DNA from: Crocinitomix sp.
GTDB taxonomy: Bacteria; Bacteroidota; Bacteroidia; Flavobacteriales_D; Crocinitomicaceae
Length of the DNA: 64,000 nucleotides
Direction of reading: 5' to 3'
Assembly: GCA_013138735.1 (NCBI GenBank)
Contig: WTCE01000084.1
Coordinates: 1-64,000, forward strand
Below, one piece after another: positions 1-9,062 of the stretch; position 1 is the stretch's first letter, and each line of letters opens with the position of its first letter. A model generated the notes under the pieces. It did not search any database, was not told where the DNA came from, and saw only the letters and a program-made list of their open reading frames with translations. Both the position numbers and the translations under genes were made by a program.

Positions 1-143
1 AAAGGAATGACGTTAATTTCTCGATAACAGTGTACTTTTCGTCACTTAGAACAATCCATAACTGTCATTCCCCTCATCAAGTTTGTTTCGTTTAATTTAT
101 ATAAAAACAAACATAGGAGAACAGAGGGCAAGGGTGGCGGTGA

Positions 144-923
144 CTACTCAACAATATCAAACAATCCTTTAGCTTTATCGCGACTATAGCGGTTGAAATG
201 CCACCACTCGGTTTGAATCCCCCAAAAGCCGCCTGAACGCATTACGTCGCGCAATAAATCGCGATTATCAATGTTTTGCTGGGTTAACATTCCAGAATCT
301 AAATAGGCCGCCTCATGTCGTGGATAGGCTATTTTTCGAATGTCATCATATCCAGCGCCCATATCCAATGCAAAACCATTGCTATCTGCAATCGTTAAAT
401 CTACCGCAGCTCCATAATTGTGTAAAGAGCCATTTTTAGGATTTGAAACAAATTTCACCTTTTCACCAATTGGCATATCTAAAATGTCCCACATATATTG
501 TTGCACGCTTCTTGGACGAACGCCGTCATAAACTAACAATGTTAATGTCGAATCAATTTCTTTCAGTTTGTCCTGACACTTTTTTAAATCGGCAGCAACT
601 GAAGGTTGCAAATAAATGCGATTGAGGTGACCGTAAACATCTGTAGCCATGAAGTTATTCGTGTCTGAATAACGCACATCTGTTAATACGCCAGGAATGA
701 TGTCTTCAATATTAACTAAACCACTATCGATTAACCTTTGCTCTAAGGTGTCTATTATGTAAACTGGCTCTGGAGCTCCAATAGGTTCAATTATTGCCGC
801 AGTATCGATCTGTGAGTTTAATATGGTGTCAATAATAGTTGTGTTGGTATTATTATCACTATTTTTCTCGCCTCCGCATGAAGTCAAGACAAGGCATAAT
901 ATTAGGATGGTAAATAAGCGCAT
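144..923 (-). CDS. VanX-like D-alanyl-D-alanine dipeptidase lipoprotein (peptidase M15)
   Basis: A 259-residue exported zinc dipeptidase of the M15D/VanX family, which cleaves D-Ala-D-Ala and probably works in peptidoglycan turnover in the periplasm. The start used is the ATG at 923, because it yields a lipoprotein signal peptide with a lipobox LTSC (Cys16); a longer frame open to 1016 would bury that signal. Visible family features are the RPRS stretch, the SLHNYGAAVDLT zinc motif (His168, Asp175) and GGFWGIQTEWWHF near the C-terminus (catalytic Glu239, zinc ligand His242). All key residues are present, so it should be active. It stands divergently from the next gene, with start codons almost touching. 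Nothing links it to vancomycin resistance: no vanH or vanA ligase is nearby. Confidence in the family is high; the physiological substrate is inferred. Confidence 0.88.
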   Translation of the reverse strand: MRLFTILILCLVLTSCGGEKNSDNNTNTTIIDTILNSQIDTAAIIEPIGAPEPVYIIDTLEQRLIDSGLVNIEDIIPGVLTDVRYSDTNNFMATDVYGHLNRIYLQPSVAADLKKCQDKLKEIDSTLTLLVYDGVRPRSVQQYMWDILDMPIGEKVKFVSNPKNGSLHNYGAAVDLTIADSNGFALDMGAGYDDIRKIAYPRHEAAYLDSGMLTQQNIDNRDLLRDVMRSGGFWGIQTEWWHFNRYSRDKAKGLFDIVE

Positions 924-927
924 AATG

Positions 928-1842
928 ATGAATAAATTAAGATCAAATATACCGAATTTGTTGCTGTTGATAAAACCGAAACATTTTGGCTTTAATTCTG
1001 AAACGGCACATTCCAATCATTTTCAAAATAATACTACTATTCATGATCAAAGTCAGGCAGTTGAAAATTCGTTTCAAAGTGTGTTAGCGGACTTTGATGC
1101 GAACGCGATTCCCTATAAAGTTTTTGAAGATCAAGAAGAGGCATTACCAGATGTGGTTTTTTCAAATAATTGGATTTCGTCAGATCCGCAAGGCCGCGTA
1201 ACGCTGTATCCAATGTTTACGCCAAACCGAAGGAAAGAAGTTCGAATGGATATTGCTGACTGGGTGATGGAGCGCGTTAAAGGAACGGAATTAATTGATT
1301 TGACCAATGAGGTTGCTCATCAACGGTTTTTGGAAGGAACGGGCTCAATAATATTTGATCATTTTTCAAAAACAGCCTTCGCTTGTGAATCGGTAAGAAC
1401 TGACATGAAATTGTTTGAATCGCATTGTGAAGGCTTGGGATATAGAACAGTTTCTTTCGAAAGTTTGGACTTGAAGGGGAATCCAATTTACCATACCAAT
1501 GTAATGCTATCAATCGCAGAAAAATACTGCATAATTAATTTATATTCCATTCAAAATCAATTGGAAAAAAGTTTTTGTAAAGTTACTTTGGAGAAAGCGG
1601 GTAAAGAAGTGATTACAATTTCTTATGCCCAAATGAATGCATTTGCGGCAAATGTATTAGAGGTTAAAAATGCAAACGGTGAATCTTGTTTAATTATGAG
1701 TCAATCTGCGTATAAGAGTCTGGATTCTTCTCAAATAGCTAGAATTGAAAAGTATTCGAAAATAGTAGCGGTTGATGTTGCTGTATTCGAGAAAATAGGG
1801 GGTGGTGGAATCCGTTGTATGCTAACCGGGCTTTATGTCTAA
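928..1842 (+). CDS. ctlX: Arginine deiminase-related hydrolase, CtlX-like
   Basis: A protein of about 304 residues in the amidinotransferase/arginine deiminase fold family, close to the citrulline utilisation hydrolase CtlX group of Bacteroidota. Seen in the sequence: the N-terminal LLLLIKPKHFGFNSETA block that is typical of this group, an acidic PDVVFSNNW segment (Asp75), EGTGSIIFD (Glu136), the active-site His in NPIYHTN (His189) and the nucleophilic Cys in GGGGIRCM, eight residues from the end (Cys297). The frame is open further upstream to 823, but the family N-terminus fits the ATG pair at 925/928. That start lies within 5 bp of the divergent lipoprotein start at 923. Its 3' end overlaps the convergent gene at 1839 by 4 bp. 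The reaction (hydrolysis of a guanidino or ureido group) is inferred from the family. Confidence 0.8.
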   Translation: MNKLRSNIPNLLLLIKPKHFGFNSETAHSNHFQNNTTIHDQSQAVENSFQSVLADFDANAIPYKVFEDQEEALPDVVFSNNWISSDPQGRVTLYPMFTPNRRKEVRMDIADWVMERVKGTELIDLTNEVAHQRFLEGTGSIIFDHFSKTAFACESVRTDMKLFESHCEGLGYRTVSFESLDLKGNPIYHTNVMLSIAEKYCIINLYSIQNQLEKSFCKVTLEKAGKEVITISYAQMNAFAANVLEVKNANGESCLIMSQSAYKSLDSSQIARIEKYSKIVAVDVAVFEKIGGGGIRCMLTGLYV

Positions 1843-2423
1843 CCCAAATGCCAATAGAATCCCATTTTCAGGTGAAGCTGTTGAAATACTAAACTAGATA
1901 ATGGCATATTATAATCTCCAATAAAATCATACATGAGCATAATTTGATAAGTAGCCCTATCGCCTAATGAGCTGGAATAACCTGCCCCAGCCATAAATGC
2001 GGGGACATTCACTCTATCTACAAGTGGATCATTTAAGAAATCCACCGTATTATAAATATCAAATTCAGCTTGAAGCACAATTTGTTCTATTGGTCGATAA
2101 CGCGCAAATACACCTCCTCCAAATGAGCTGAAATTATAAGTGACATTAAATTGATTAGAGCGAAGAAGTTGATACATAGTCGTCACTCCAGCCGAGAAAC
2201 GTTCGGTAATGTCATAGCCAATTTGCGGCGAAAAAAAGATGAAACTCGATCCAGATCTAAACGAAAGATTTGCTTCACCACCCACATAGATTTTTTTCTT
2301 CATTTCAAACCAATTGATATTGGATTGCTTATCCGTCGTGTCATTTCTGATGTCATCAACATCATATTGCCCAAAAACGCCGAGTGTCAAAAATAAGCCT
2401 AGTCCTAAAAAAAATATTTTCAT
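1839..2423 (-). CDS. Outer-membrane beta-barrel protein of unknown function
   Basis: A 194-residue protein with a clear signal peptide (MKIFFLGLGLFLTLGVFGQ, cleavage probably after the Gly before Gln19) followed by alternating hydrophobic/polar strands ending in an aromatic-rich C-terminus, as in small outer-membrane beta-barrels. Segments such as PQIGYDITERFSAGVTTMYQL and GGVFARYRPIEQIVLQAEFDI look like paired transmembrane strands. It is the last gene of a run of three minus-strand genes and overlaps the upstream hydrolase by 4 bp (ATGA), so the two are probably translationally coupled. I do not recognise a specific family and propose no function beyond an outer-membrane location. Confidence 0.65.
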   Translation of the reverse strand: MKIFFLGLGLFLTLGVFGQYDVDDIRNDTTDKQSNINWFEMKKKIYVGGEANLSFRSGSSFIFFSPQIGYDITERFSAGVTTMYQLLRSNQFNVTYNFSSFGGGVFARYRPIEQIVLQAEFDIYNTVDFLNDPLVDRVNVPAFMAGAGYSSSLGDRATYQIMLMYDFIGDYNMPLSSLVFQQLHLKMGFYWHLG

Positions 2424-3058
2424 TGCAATAATTTAATCAAAAGCTCCGAATTTATGGAGTGGTTTCCTTCAAATTTAACGAATTCAAATTGGATATGTTC
2501 GTTGTTGAGTGCTTTATGATATTCTTCCGCCTGTTCAATCGTGGTATACTCATCAGTAGTACCAATAATAAAATAGTTTTTTAGTGTAGTGAATTTTAAT
2601 TTTGCTGCAGGATCCATATCTGGCGGAAAAACAGCCGACCAAAGCATAAAAATATCAAATTGATGCTTTCCGTATGCTATCCAGCGAGATGCTGTTGCAC
2701 CGCCTTGTGAAAATCCGAGCAAGGTTTTAGTCTTAAAAGAATAACGCGATTCAAAATCCAACATTAAGGCGTCCAAAAAGGAAATGTAATCTGCAATATC
2801 TGTTAATCGATCTTCTTTAGTCATCCAAGATGCACCAACACGACCACTTGTTCCCGCCTTATAAAAACGGTGCAAACCTTCTGGGCAAACTACAAAATAT
2901 TTATTGGGATCTAGCACATGAAATTTACGAATAAAAAAGGCGGCCAATTGCCCGTAGCCATGCACGGCGATCAAAATATGCTCGGCTTTATCTGCATTTC
3001 CATAAGTGAAAAATCGACCTGACTTTTCAAATTTGATATGTCCTTCGTTTGAATTCAT
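2420..3058 (-). CDS. Alpha/beta hydrolase, carboxylesterase/phospholipase type
   Basis: A 212-residue cytoplasmic serine hydrolase. The nucleophile elbow GFSQGG (Ser117) and the preceding AVHGYG oxyanion loop place it in the small carboxylesterase/lysophospholipase branch; the C-terminal GNHS supplies the probable catalytic His. There is no signal peptide. The ATG at 3058 is chosen over an in-frame TTG two codons upstream that directly abuts the previous stop codon at 3065. The gene overlaps the beta-barrel gene downstream by 4 bp and follows another hydrolase by 6 bp, so the three form one transcription unit. The substrate cannot be told from sequence. Confidence 0.75.
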   Translation of the reverse strand: MNSNEGHIKFEKSGRFFTYGNADKAEHILIAVHGYGQLAAFFIRKFHVLDPNKYFVVCPEGLHRFYKAGTSGRVGASWMTKEDRLTDIADYISFLDALMLDFESRYSFKTKTLLGFSQGGATASRWIAYGKHQFDIFMLWSAVFPPDMDPAAKLKFTTLKNYFIIGTTDEYTTIEQAEEYHKALNNEHIQFEFVKFEGNHSINSELLIKLLQ

Positions 3059-3064
3059 TTGCAA

Positions 3065-3805
3065 TTAATTGTGTGGTTCTAAAAAACGTGTTACCTCTAA
3101 TAACGTTTCTTTTTCGTTTTCCTTATGTGGGGCATGATTACAGTTTTTTGGCGTAAAAACTCTTGATTTTCCTGTTGTATTATTCGCAATTGTTTCAACT
3201 TGTTTTAAGGTTCCATACTGGTCATCCTCACCCTGAATAATTAATTGGGGACATGTGATTTGGGGCAATAATGGACTGATATTCCAATTTCTAAAAGCGG
3301 GATTAAGCCAAATTTTATTCCAAGCCATAAACACTTCTTGAAATCTATCACCGTGATATTTTTTCAATCCATCAAACTTTCCTTGCTCAAAATAAGGAAG
3401 CGCTGCACGAACTCCTGCAATAGTTATATCCTCAACAAAAACGTGAGCTGCTTCAGTTATTAAGCCTGTAACTTTTAAAGGATGTTTGGCCGTATAGATC
3501 AACGCAATGCTTCCACCATCTGAATGCCCGTATAAAAACAAATCATAAGTTGACGGAACAAGAGAATCAATTACGTTTTCTAATTCGACCGCGCCTTGCT
3601 CCAAATAATCGATTTTTCGATTTACAAGTGACCCCTCTGATTTTCCATAACCATAGCGATCATAAACCAAACCATAGCTGTTTGTAGCTTTGCAAACCAA
3701 TTCTGGAAATGCTTTCCACTGTGCAATTGAGCCCAAACCTTCATGCAAAAAAACAATTATTTTTTTAGCAGTTGGATCGCCAATAAATGCATGGTTCAAT
3801 GCCAT
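3065..3805 (-). CDS. Alpha/beta hydrolase
   Basis: A 246-residue alpha/beta-fold hydrolase without a signal peptide. It shows the oxyanion motif HEGLGS, the nucleophile elbow GHSDGG (Ser95), an acidic residue in the QGEDDQYG turn and a C-terminal catalytic His in CNHAPHKE, so the triad is complete. YDRYGYGKSEG after the oxyanion loop is the usual strand/helix connection of this fold. The ATG at 3805 is preferred to the in-frame TTG at 3814. It is the first gene of a three-gene minus-strand run and lies just after the efp terminator, so it must have its own promoter in a very short space (3806-3837) or depend on read-through. The substrate is unknown. Confidence 0.75.
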   Translation of the reverse strand: MALNHAFIGDPTAKKIIVFLHEGLGSIAQWKAFPELVCKATNSYGLVYDRYGYGKSEGSLVNRKIDYLEQGAVELENVIDSLVPSTYDLFLYGHSDGGSIALIYTAKHPLKVTGLITEAAHVFVEDITIAGVRAALPYFEQGKFDGLKKYHGDRFQEVFMAWNKIWLNPAFRNWNISPLLPQITCPQLIIQGEDDQYGTLKQVETIANNTTGKSRVFTPKNCNHAPHKENEKETLLEVTRFLEPHN

Positions 3806-3837
3806 TTGGTTCAATTAATTGGTTTGGGGAAATAAAA

Positions 3838-3865
3838 AACCCGTCCTAATTAATTAAGACGGGTT
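3838..3865 (-). terminator. Rho-independent terminator of the lpx-efp operon
   Basis: An 8-bp perfect stem AACCCGTC / GACGGGTT encloses a 12-nt AT loop. On the minus strand it is followed by TTTTTTATTTCC, a U-rich tract. It lies 16 bp after the efp stop codon. Confidence 0.85.
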
Positions 3866-3881
3866 AAATATGGTATTGTTT

Positions 3882-4448
3882 TTAGGATTTAATTCGCTCA
3901 GAGTATTCTCCTTTGCGCGTATCCACTTTAATTTTATCTCCAATATTGATGAATAAAGGCACTTTAATTTCAGCACCGGTATCAATTTTGGCAGGTTTTA
4001 ATGTATTTGTAGCCGTGTCGCCTTTCACACCAGGTTCAGTATACGTCACTTCAGTATCAATATAAAAAGGAAGTTCAACCGTGAGTGGTAATTCTTCCTC
4101 GGCATGAAACTGAATTGTACAAACTGCCCCTTCTTGCAAAAATAGCGGATTATCAATCATGTTTTCGTTGATATATACTTGCTCATAGGTCTCGGTATTC
4201 ATAAAATGAAATCCGTCACCTTCTGGGTACAAATATTGATAATTTCGAGTTTCAATACGAACAACCTCAATTTTATGCCCAGCAGAAAACGTATTGTCAA
4301 TTATTTTGCCAGATTCAATGTAGCGTAATTTTGTTCGAACAAAAGCGGGTCCTTTGCCAGGTTTAACATGTTGAAATTCTATAACGGAAACAATTTTACC
4401 GTTATACATCATGCATAATCCGTTTTTTATATCTGAAGTATTTGCCAT
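3882..4448 (-). CDS. efp: Translation elongation factor P
   Basis: EF-P of 188 residues, the usual length. It binds between the ribosomal P and E sites and relieves stalling at proline runs. The N-terminal KOW-like domain carries the tip loop KPGKG, with Lys32 at the position modified in other bacteria; the EF-P signature around DTRKGEYSERIKS at the C-terminus is present. The sequence runs through all three beta-barrel domains without a gap. No EpmA or EpmB gene is visible in the window, so the state of the tip lysine cannot be judged. It is the last gene of the lpxD-lpxC/fabZ-lpxA-efp operon, 10 bp after lpxA, and ends before a strong terminator. This order is common in Bacteroidota. Confidence 0.96.
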   Translation of the reverse strand: MANTSDIKNGLCMMYNGKIVSVIEFQHVKPGKGPAFVRTKLRYIESGKIIDNTFSAGHKIEVVRIETRNYQYLYPEGDGFHFMNTETYEQVYINENMIDNPLFLQEGAVCTIQFHAEEELPLTVELPFYIDTEVTYTEPGVKGDTATNTLKPAKIDTGAEIKVPLFINIGDKIKVDTRKGEYSERIKS

Positions 4449-4458
4449 AATTTCTTTG

Positions 4459-5235
4459 TTATAAAGGACCTTTAATAATTCCTTTTTTTGATTCTCTTAT
4501 AAAGTCTAAAACGATTCTTTTTTCCTCACAATCTGGGATTTCTGTTTCAATTGATTTCACGCCATTTGCAACAGAGTTGTTCAAAATAAACAAATTCCGA
4601 TAGATGTCTTCAATAATTTTTAAACTTTCGTCCGTCAAACCTCTTCTTCTTAACCCAATTGCGTTTACTCCTGCGTATGTTAAAGGTTCTCTCGCTACAC
4701 GAATAAATGGAGGTACATTTTTGCGAACACTAGTCATTCCAGCAACAAAAGAGTGTTTTCCAATGCGTACAAATTGTTGTACTCCGCACATGCCTTCAAC
4801 AATCGCCCAATCTTCAATAATTACGTGACCAGAAATCCCTGTGCTATTGGCAATTACTACATTGTTTCCAATGGTGCAATCATGTCCAATGTGCACATAA
4901 CACATTAAAAGGCAATTTTTACCAATTGATGTTTTTAATTGATCATCTGTACCTCTATGAATCGTAACACACTCTCTTATAATTGTATTGTCACCAATTT
5001 CAGTAGTTGTATACTCGCCTCTAAACTTTAAATCTTGAGGAACAGCCGAAATAACTGCACCCGGATAGATTTGAACGTTTTTACCGATTCGTGCCCCAGG
5101 ATATACTGTAACGTTGGGACCAATAACGGTTCCTTCTCCAATCTCAACATCTTCATAAATAGTTGAAAATGATTCAATTGTTACATTTTTATCAATTTTA
5201 GCCTGTGGGCTAATATTTGCTAATTTACTTATCAT
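4459..5235 (-). CDS. lpxA: UDP-N-acetylglucosamine O-acyltransferase LpxA
   Basis: The first enzyme of lipid A synthesis, moving a 3-hydroxyacyl chain from ACP to the 3-OH of UDP-GlcNAc in the cytoplasm. The 258-residue protein begins with many imperfect hexapeptide repeats (left-handed beta-helix, about residues 8-190) and ends with the helical C-terminal domain expected for LpxA (FILNNSVANGVKSIETEIP). The conserved HIGHDCTIGN stretch carries the catalytic histidine (His118, equivalent to E. coli His125). Its start overlaps the lpxC/fabZ stop by 4 bp, indicating coupled translation. The length and C-terminal domain separate it from the other beta-helix acyltransferases in this window. Confidence 0.95.
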   Translation of the reverse strand: MISKLANISPQAKIDKNVTIESFSTIYEDVEIGEGTVIGPNVTVYPGARIGKNVQIYPGAVISAVPQDLKFRGEYTTTEIGDNTIIRECVTIHRGTDDQLKTSIGKNCLLMCYVHIGHDCTIGNNVVIANSTGISGHVIIEDWAIVEGMCGVQQFVRIGKHSFVAGMTSVRKNVPPFIRVAREPLTYAGVNAIGLRRRGLTDESLKIIEDIYRNLFILNNSVANGVKSIETEIPDCEEKRIVLDFIRESKKGIIKGPL

Positions 5236-6635
5236 TCAGTTTTATCTTTCACGACTGATGCTAACATTTCTGCTTCCATTACTACTTTTCCATTGACATA
5301 AGCAGAACCGCCCATATTTACCAATCCGCGTCGTATTGGAGAGAGTAGTTTAAGGTCAAAAATAATAGTGTCACCCGGACGTACCATGCTTTTAAACTTC
5401 ACCTTATCAATTTTCATGAAATAGGTGGAGTAAAGATGTGGATCTTCTACCTTGTCTAAGGCAAATATACCACCAACCTGAGCCATTGCTTCTATTTGCA
5501 ATACACCAGGGAAAATTGGATTACCAGGAAAATGTCCCGTAAACTGAGGTTCATTCATTGTCACGTTTTTCACGCCTACAATTCCGTCATCAGTAATTTC
5601 CATTATTTTATCTACCAATAAAAATGGGTAGCGGTGTGGCAACATTTTTTCAATGGCCACAATATCATAAAGTGGTGTTTTTTCAAGATCAAAGAATTTA
5701 CCTTTTTTCTCCATTTTGCGTGCATGCTCTTTCAGGAGTTTTGCAAAACGCACATTTCCACCATGTCCTGGACGTGCAGCCAAAATATGACCCTTAATTG
5801 GTCGCCCAATAAGTGCTAAATCGCCCACGATATCCAGTAATTTATGTCTTGCAGGTTCGTTCTCAAAATGCATTTTCGTATGATTGAGCGTACCTATGCC
5901 GTCTACTGTTACCGATAAATCTTCTTTACCTAATAACTTCGCTAAACGATCTAATTCTTCTTGCTTTATATTTTCTCTTTCAATCAATACAATCGCATTG
6001 TCCAAATTCCCTCCTTTAATGAGGTCGTTCATGGCTAAATATTCCAACTCCCTTAAAAACACAAAGGTTCTACATTTCGCAATTTCAGTTGCAAAATCTT
6101 TAATGCTATACATGCTGGCGTGTTGTGTTCCTAAAACGGGCGAATTATAATCAACCATTACAGTTACACGATATAGCTTATCAGGAATGGCTAAAAATTC
6201 AATGCCTTTTTCTGCATCTTCCCATTTGATATTTTCTTCAAGTACGAGGTAGTTACGCTCAGCGTCTTGCTCAATCAAACCAGTTTTTTCAATTGCAGCA
6301 ACAAAAGGATAAGAACTACCATCCATGATAGGAACCTCTGGTGCGTCCAACGTTATGAGCGCATTATCAACTTGCATAGCATATAACGCAGCCAATACGT
6401 GTTCTGTTGTATAGACTTTGCCACCGTTTTGTTCAAGCGTTGTTCCTCTTGCAGTTGAAACTACATTGTCAGGATCAGCCTTAATGAGTGGTTTTTCTTC
6501 TAAATCAATCCGTTGAAATTTGTACCCATGATTGTCAGGTGCAGGATAAATTGTTAAGTTAACATTTTCGCCCGTGTGAAGTCCAACCCCGGATAGGGTG
6601 ATTTCACCTTTAAGTGTGTGTTGCTTATCAGCCAT
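5232..6635 (-). CDS. lpxC/fabZ: Bifunctional LpxC deacetylase / FabZ dehydratase
   Basis: A fusion of 467 residues typical of Bacteroidota. Residues 1 to about 305 are LpxC, the zinc deacetylase committing UDP-GlcNAc to lipid A: zinc ligands His79 (TTEHVLAAL), His264 and Asp268 ([11 protein letters not shown]), and the catalytic His291 (PGHGGN). Residues about 320-467 are FabZ, the 3-hydroxyacyl-ACP dehydratase of fatty acid elongation, with HRYPFLLVD, catalytic His368 in GHFPGNP and Glu382 in EAMAQ. Both domains look intact. The fusion ties lipid A flux to the acyl-ACP pool. The gene overlaps lpxD by 8 bp and lpxA by 4 bp. Confidence 0.96.
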   Translation of the reverse strand: MADKQHTLKGEITLSGVGLHTGENVNLTIYPAPDNHGYKFQRIDLEEKPLIKADPDNVVSTARGTTLEQNGGKVYTTEHVLAALYAMQVDNALITLDAPEVPIMDGSSYPFVAAIEKTGLIEQDAERNYLVLEENIKWEDAEKGIEFLAIPDKLYRVTVMVDYNSPVLGTQHASMYSIKDFATEIAKCRTFVFLRELEYLAMNDLIKGGNLDNAIVLIERENIKQEELDRLAKLLGKEDLSVTVDGIGTLNHTKMHFENEPARHKLLDIVGDLALIGRPIKGHILAARPGHGGNVRFAKLLKEHARKMEKKGKFFDLEKTPLYDIVAIEKMLPHRYPFLLVDKIMEITDDGIVGVKNVTMNEPQFTGHFPGNPIFPGVLQIEAMAQVGGIFALDKVEDPHLYSTYFMKIDKVKFKSMVRPGDTIIFDLKLLSPIRRGLVNMGGSAYVNGKVVMEAEMLASVVKDKTE

Positions 6636-7689
6636 TCGACTTAAGATTATTTTCTTTTAATTTTTCCAATTCATTCTCTACTTCGCGCAGGCGATTCAAA
6701 ATTTGTGGTAGTCTTCTGAATCCCATATATGATTTCTTATAGTCCTCTGCTTCATAAGCAGGGGAACCTAAAAGCATTGTTCCTTCTTTTTTAATTGTTT
6801 TCGGCACTCCAGCTTGCGCTCCAATCATTACGCCATCTGCCAAGCTTATGTGACCAACAACGCCAACTTGGCCTCCAACCATCATGTTTTTACCCAATTT
6901 GGTTGATCCTGCGATCCCAGCCTGAGCTGCCATAACAGTATTGTCGCCAATCACAACATTATGCCCAATTTGCACTAAATTATCTAATTTAACCCCTTTC
7001 TTGATGATTGTTGAACCAAGAGTAGCTCTATCGATACATGTATTGGCACCAATTTCAACGTGATCTTCTAAAATCACATTTCCAATTTGCGGTACTTTTT
7101 GATAATTATTTTCTGAGTTCGGCGCAAATCCAAATCCATCTGCTCCGATAATTGCACCTGAATGAATCGTACAGGATTTACCAATCACGCAATCGCGATA
7201 AATCTTAACGCCTGCAAAAATCTTTGTCTCGGCACCAATTTTCACATTGTCACCAATATATGAGTTAGGGTAAATGTGTGCGCCATCTTCAATTATTGCA
7301 CCCGCGCTGATATAGGCAAAAGATCCAATGTAAACATCTTTTCCAATGGTTGCGGTTTCAGCGACAAAACTCATTTCCTCGATTTGAGGAGCCTTTGCCA
7401 TGGCTTGATCATACATGCCCAATAGTTTGGCAAAGCAGCTATACGCTTCTTCCACCTTAATTAAGGTTACATTTTTGTTGATCTCCTTTTGAGGTTCAAA
7501 ACTTTTGTTTACAATTACAATTGAGGCTTCGGTGGTATAAATATGATCTTCATATTTAGGGTTCGCCAAAAAAGATAAAGTACCTGTTTTACCGTCTTCA
7601 ATTTTTGATAAACCGTTTACTGTAATATCTGGATTACCTACGATTTCCCCTTCCAATAAGGCCGCAATTTGTTGTGCTGAAAATTCCAT
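6628..7689 (-). CDS. lpxD: UDP-3-O-(3-hydroxyacyl)glucosamine N-acyltransferase LpxD
   Basis: The third lipid A enzyme, adding the N-linked 3-hydroxyacyl chain. The 353-residue protein has an N-terminal uridine-binding domain (about 1-100, beginning [14 protein letters not shown]), a hexapeptide beta-helix (about 105-310) and a short C-terminal helix ([16 protein letters not shown]). The conserved [11 protein letters not shown] holds the catalytic His243. The ATG at 7689 is chosen because the family N-terminus starts there; ten further codons upstream are open but do not match. It is the first gene of the lipid A operon and has a -7-like box just upstream (7695-7702). A shorter LpxD-like paralogue sits at 45471 in the polysaccharide locus. 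Confidence 0.95.
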   Translation of the reverse strand: MEFSAQQIAALLEGEIVGNPDITVNGLSKIEDGKTGTLSFLANPKYEDHIYTTEASIVIVNKSFEPQKEINKNVTLIKVEEAYSCFAKLLGMYDQAMAKAPQIEEMSFVAETATIGKDVYIGSFAYISAGAIIEDGAHIYPNSYIGDNVKIGAETKIFAGVKIYRDCVIGKSCTIHSGAIIGADGFGFAPNSENNYQKVPQIGNVILEDHVEIGANTCIDRATLGSTIIKKGVKLDNLVQIGHNVVIGDNTVMAAQAGIAGSTKLGKNMMVGGQVGVVGHISLADGVMIGAQAGVPKTIKKEGTMLLGSPAYEAEDYKKSYMGFRRLPQILNRLREVENELEKLKENNLKSNG

Positions 7690-7694
7690 TATGC

Positions 7695-7702
7695 CAAAAT
7701 TA
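7695..7702 (-). promoter_or_regulatory. Putative -7 box of the lpxD operon
   Basis: TAATTTTG on the minus strand matches the Bacteroidota -7 consensus TANNTTTG. It ends 5 nt before the lpxD ATG, which would give an almost leaderless mRNA. A TTG lies upstream with a 14-bp spacer, shorter than the reported 17-23 bp. Confidence 0.3.
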
Positions 7703-7776
7703 ATAATTAATACTGCCAAGGGTTATTCATATAGACGAAGTTTTCAACAAATCGTTTGATAAAACCTTAATTATTT

Positions 7777-9021
7777 TTAATCAGTTTTAGTATATGAAAT
7801 ATAAAACTTTTCAACTGGCGTGGATAAAGCGGCAATGTTGAGGTTATCAGAAGCCTTCGCCAAATCAAGTATATCCCCGTTTCTGAGTTTAATATTGATC
7901 TGTTTGTGTTTTCCATCATAGGCACTATTTACCAATTTTTCGCTTTTGAAAAAATAATGCGTCTCTTCTGCCGTGATACCCAATTTAGTTTGAATATTGT
8001 CTTTAATATCTGAAACTTTCTGGGCTGAGAAGGGTTTGTTCGAAATGGATGTTTTAAATAAATGGCGCGAAGCAAGGTCTTTACATAATTTTGAAAGAAT
8101 TTTATCTTCACAAAATTGCCACACTTTAATGGATGAGCTAATGTCACTATCGTCAATTAAAGCAAAATTTAGTAGCATTTGTTCGTTTTGTTTAAAAGAA
8201 TCGAATTGAACATCTTCTTTTAAAAACACTTTTAAACTTGGGCTTGCAAATAAATCCATTCCTTGTTTGAAAAGATACTTGGCGCGTTTTAGAATACTAG
8301 TGAGCATAAATTCAGAAGAAACAACTGTTTTGTGCATGTATACTTGCCAATACATAATTCGGCGTGCACCAATGAAATTCTCTATTGAATAAATCCCTTT
8401 TTCCTCAATCACCAAATTATTATTTGACACATAGAGCATGGCAATTATTCTGTCACTCCCTACAACACCCTCAGAAACTCCTGTGAAATAACTATCGCGT
8501 TGCAAATAGTCAAGACGATCCATGTCTAACTGACCCGAAACCAATTGGTGTAAGAAAGGTTTCTGATAAGTGTCTTCAAAAATAGCTATCCCCATATCTA
8601 AACGGCCATTAAACTCTTCATTCATGCGTTGCATAAATAAGAGCGACACTTCTTCATGGTGAATTTCATTTAGAATTGAATGTTCTAATGTATGCGAAAA
8701 AGGACCATGTCCAATATCGTGCAGGAGAATGGCAATTGTTGCTCCGAGTTTTTCCTCATCCGAAATGTCAACTCCTTTTGAGCGCAATACGTCAATAGCT
8801 TCAACCATTAAATACATGGCACCTAATGCATGATGAAAACGGGTGTGATTCGCTCCAGGATAAACTAGATGCGAAAGTCCAAGCTGTTTAATTCTTCTAA
8901 GGCGCTGAAAAAAAGGATGTTCTATTAAATCGAATATTAATTCGTCCGGGATTGTAATAAAACCATGTACCGGATCGTTAATAATTTTTCTTTTGTTGTG
9001 CGTGCTACTATGCAATTTCAA
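7777..9021 (-). CDS. HD-domain phosphohydrolase
   Basis: A 414-residue cytoplasmic HD-superfamily metal phosphohydrolase related to dNTP triphosphohydrolases (SAMHD1-like). Seen: INDPVHGFI at the N-terminus, RFHHALG (His63/64), the HD pair in HDIGHGPFSH (His101-Asp102) and a downstream QLDMDRLDYLQRDS with the fourth metal ligand. The C-terminal third is less conserved. No ATG exists near the family N-terminus; the frame begins with TTG codons at 9021 and 9015, a stop lies four codons upstream of 9021, and the next Met is residue 69, inside the catalytic domain. The start is therefore TTG (or an unusual ATT at 9030). It is divergent from porX with about 41 bp between starts. Nucleotide specificity is unknown. 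Confidence 0.85.
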   Translation of the reverse strand: MKLHSSTHNKRKIINDPVHGFITIPDELIFDLIEHPFFQRLRRIKQLGLSHLVYPGANHTRFHHALGAMYLMVEAIDVLRSKGVDISDEEKLGATIAILLHDIGHGPFSHTLEHSILNEIHHEEVSLLFMQRMNEEFNGRLDMGIAIFEDTYQKPFLHQLVSGQLDMDRLDYLQRDSYFTGVSEGVVGSDRIIAMLYVSNNNLVIEEKGIYSIENFIGARRIMYWQVYMHKTVVSSEFMLTSILKRAKYLFKQGMDLFASPSLKVFLKEDVQFDSFKQNEQMLLNFALIDDSDISSSIKVWQFCEDKILSKLCKDLASRHLFKTSISNKPFSAQKVSDIKDNIQTKLGITAEETHYFFKSEKLVNSAYDGKHKQINIKLRNGDILDLAKASDNLNIAALSTPVEKFYISYTKTD

Positions 9022-9062
9022 ATGATTAATTTAACACACCAAAACTAACTAAAAATAAAGAG

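Noticed and set aside
1..143. Possible gene fragment at the left edge
   Set aside because: No open frame or motif could be supported in this stretch.
144..923. VanX homologue as vancomycin resistance
   Set aside because: No vanH/vanA-type genes; Gram-negative lipoprotein context points to peptidoglycan turnover.
823..927. Longer N-terminus for the CtlX-like protein
   Set aside because: It would run through the divergent lipoprotein gene and does not match the family start.
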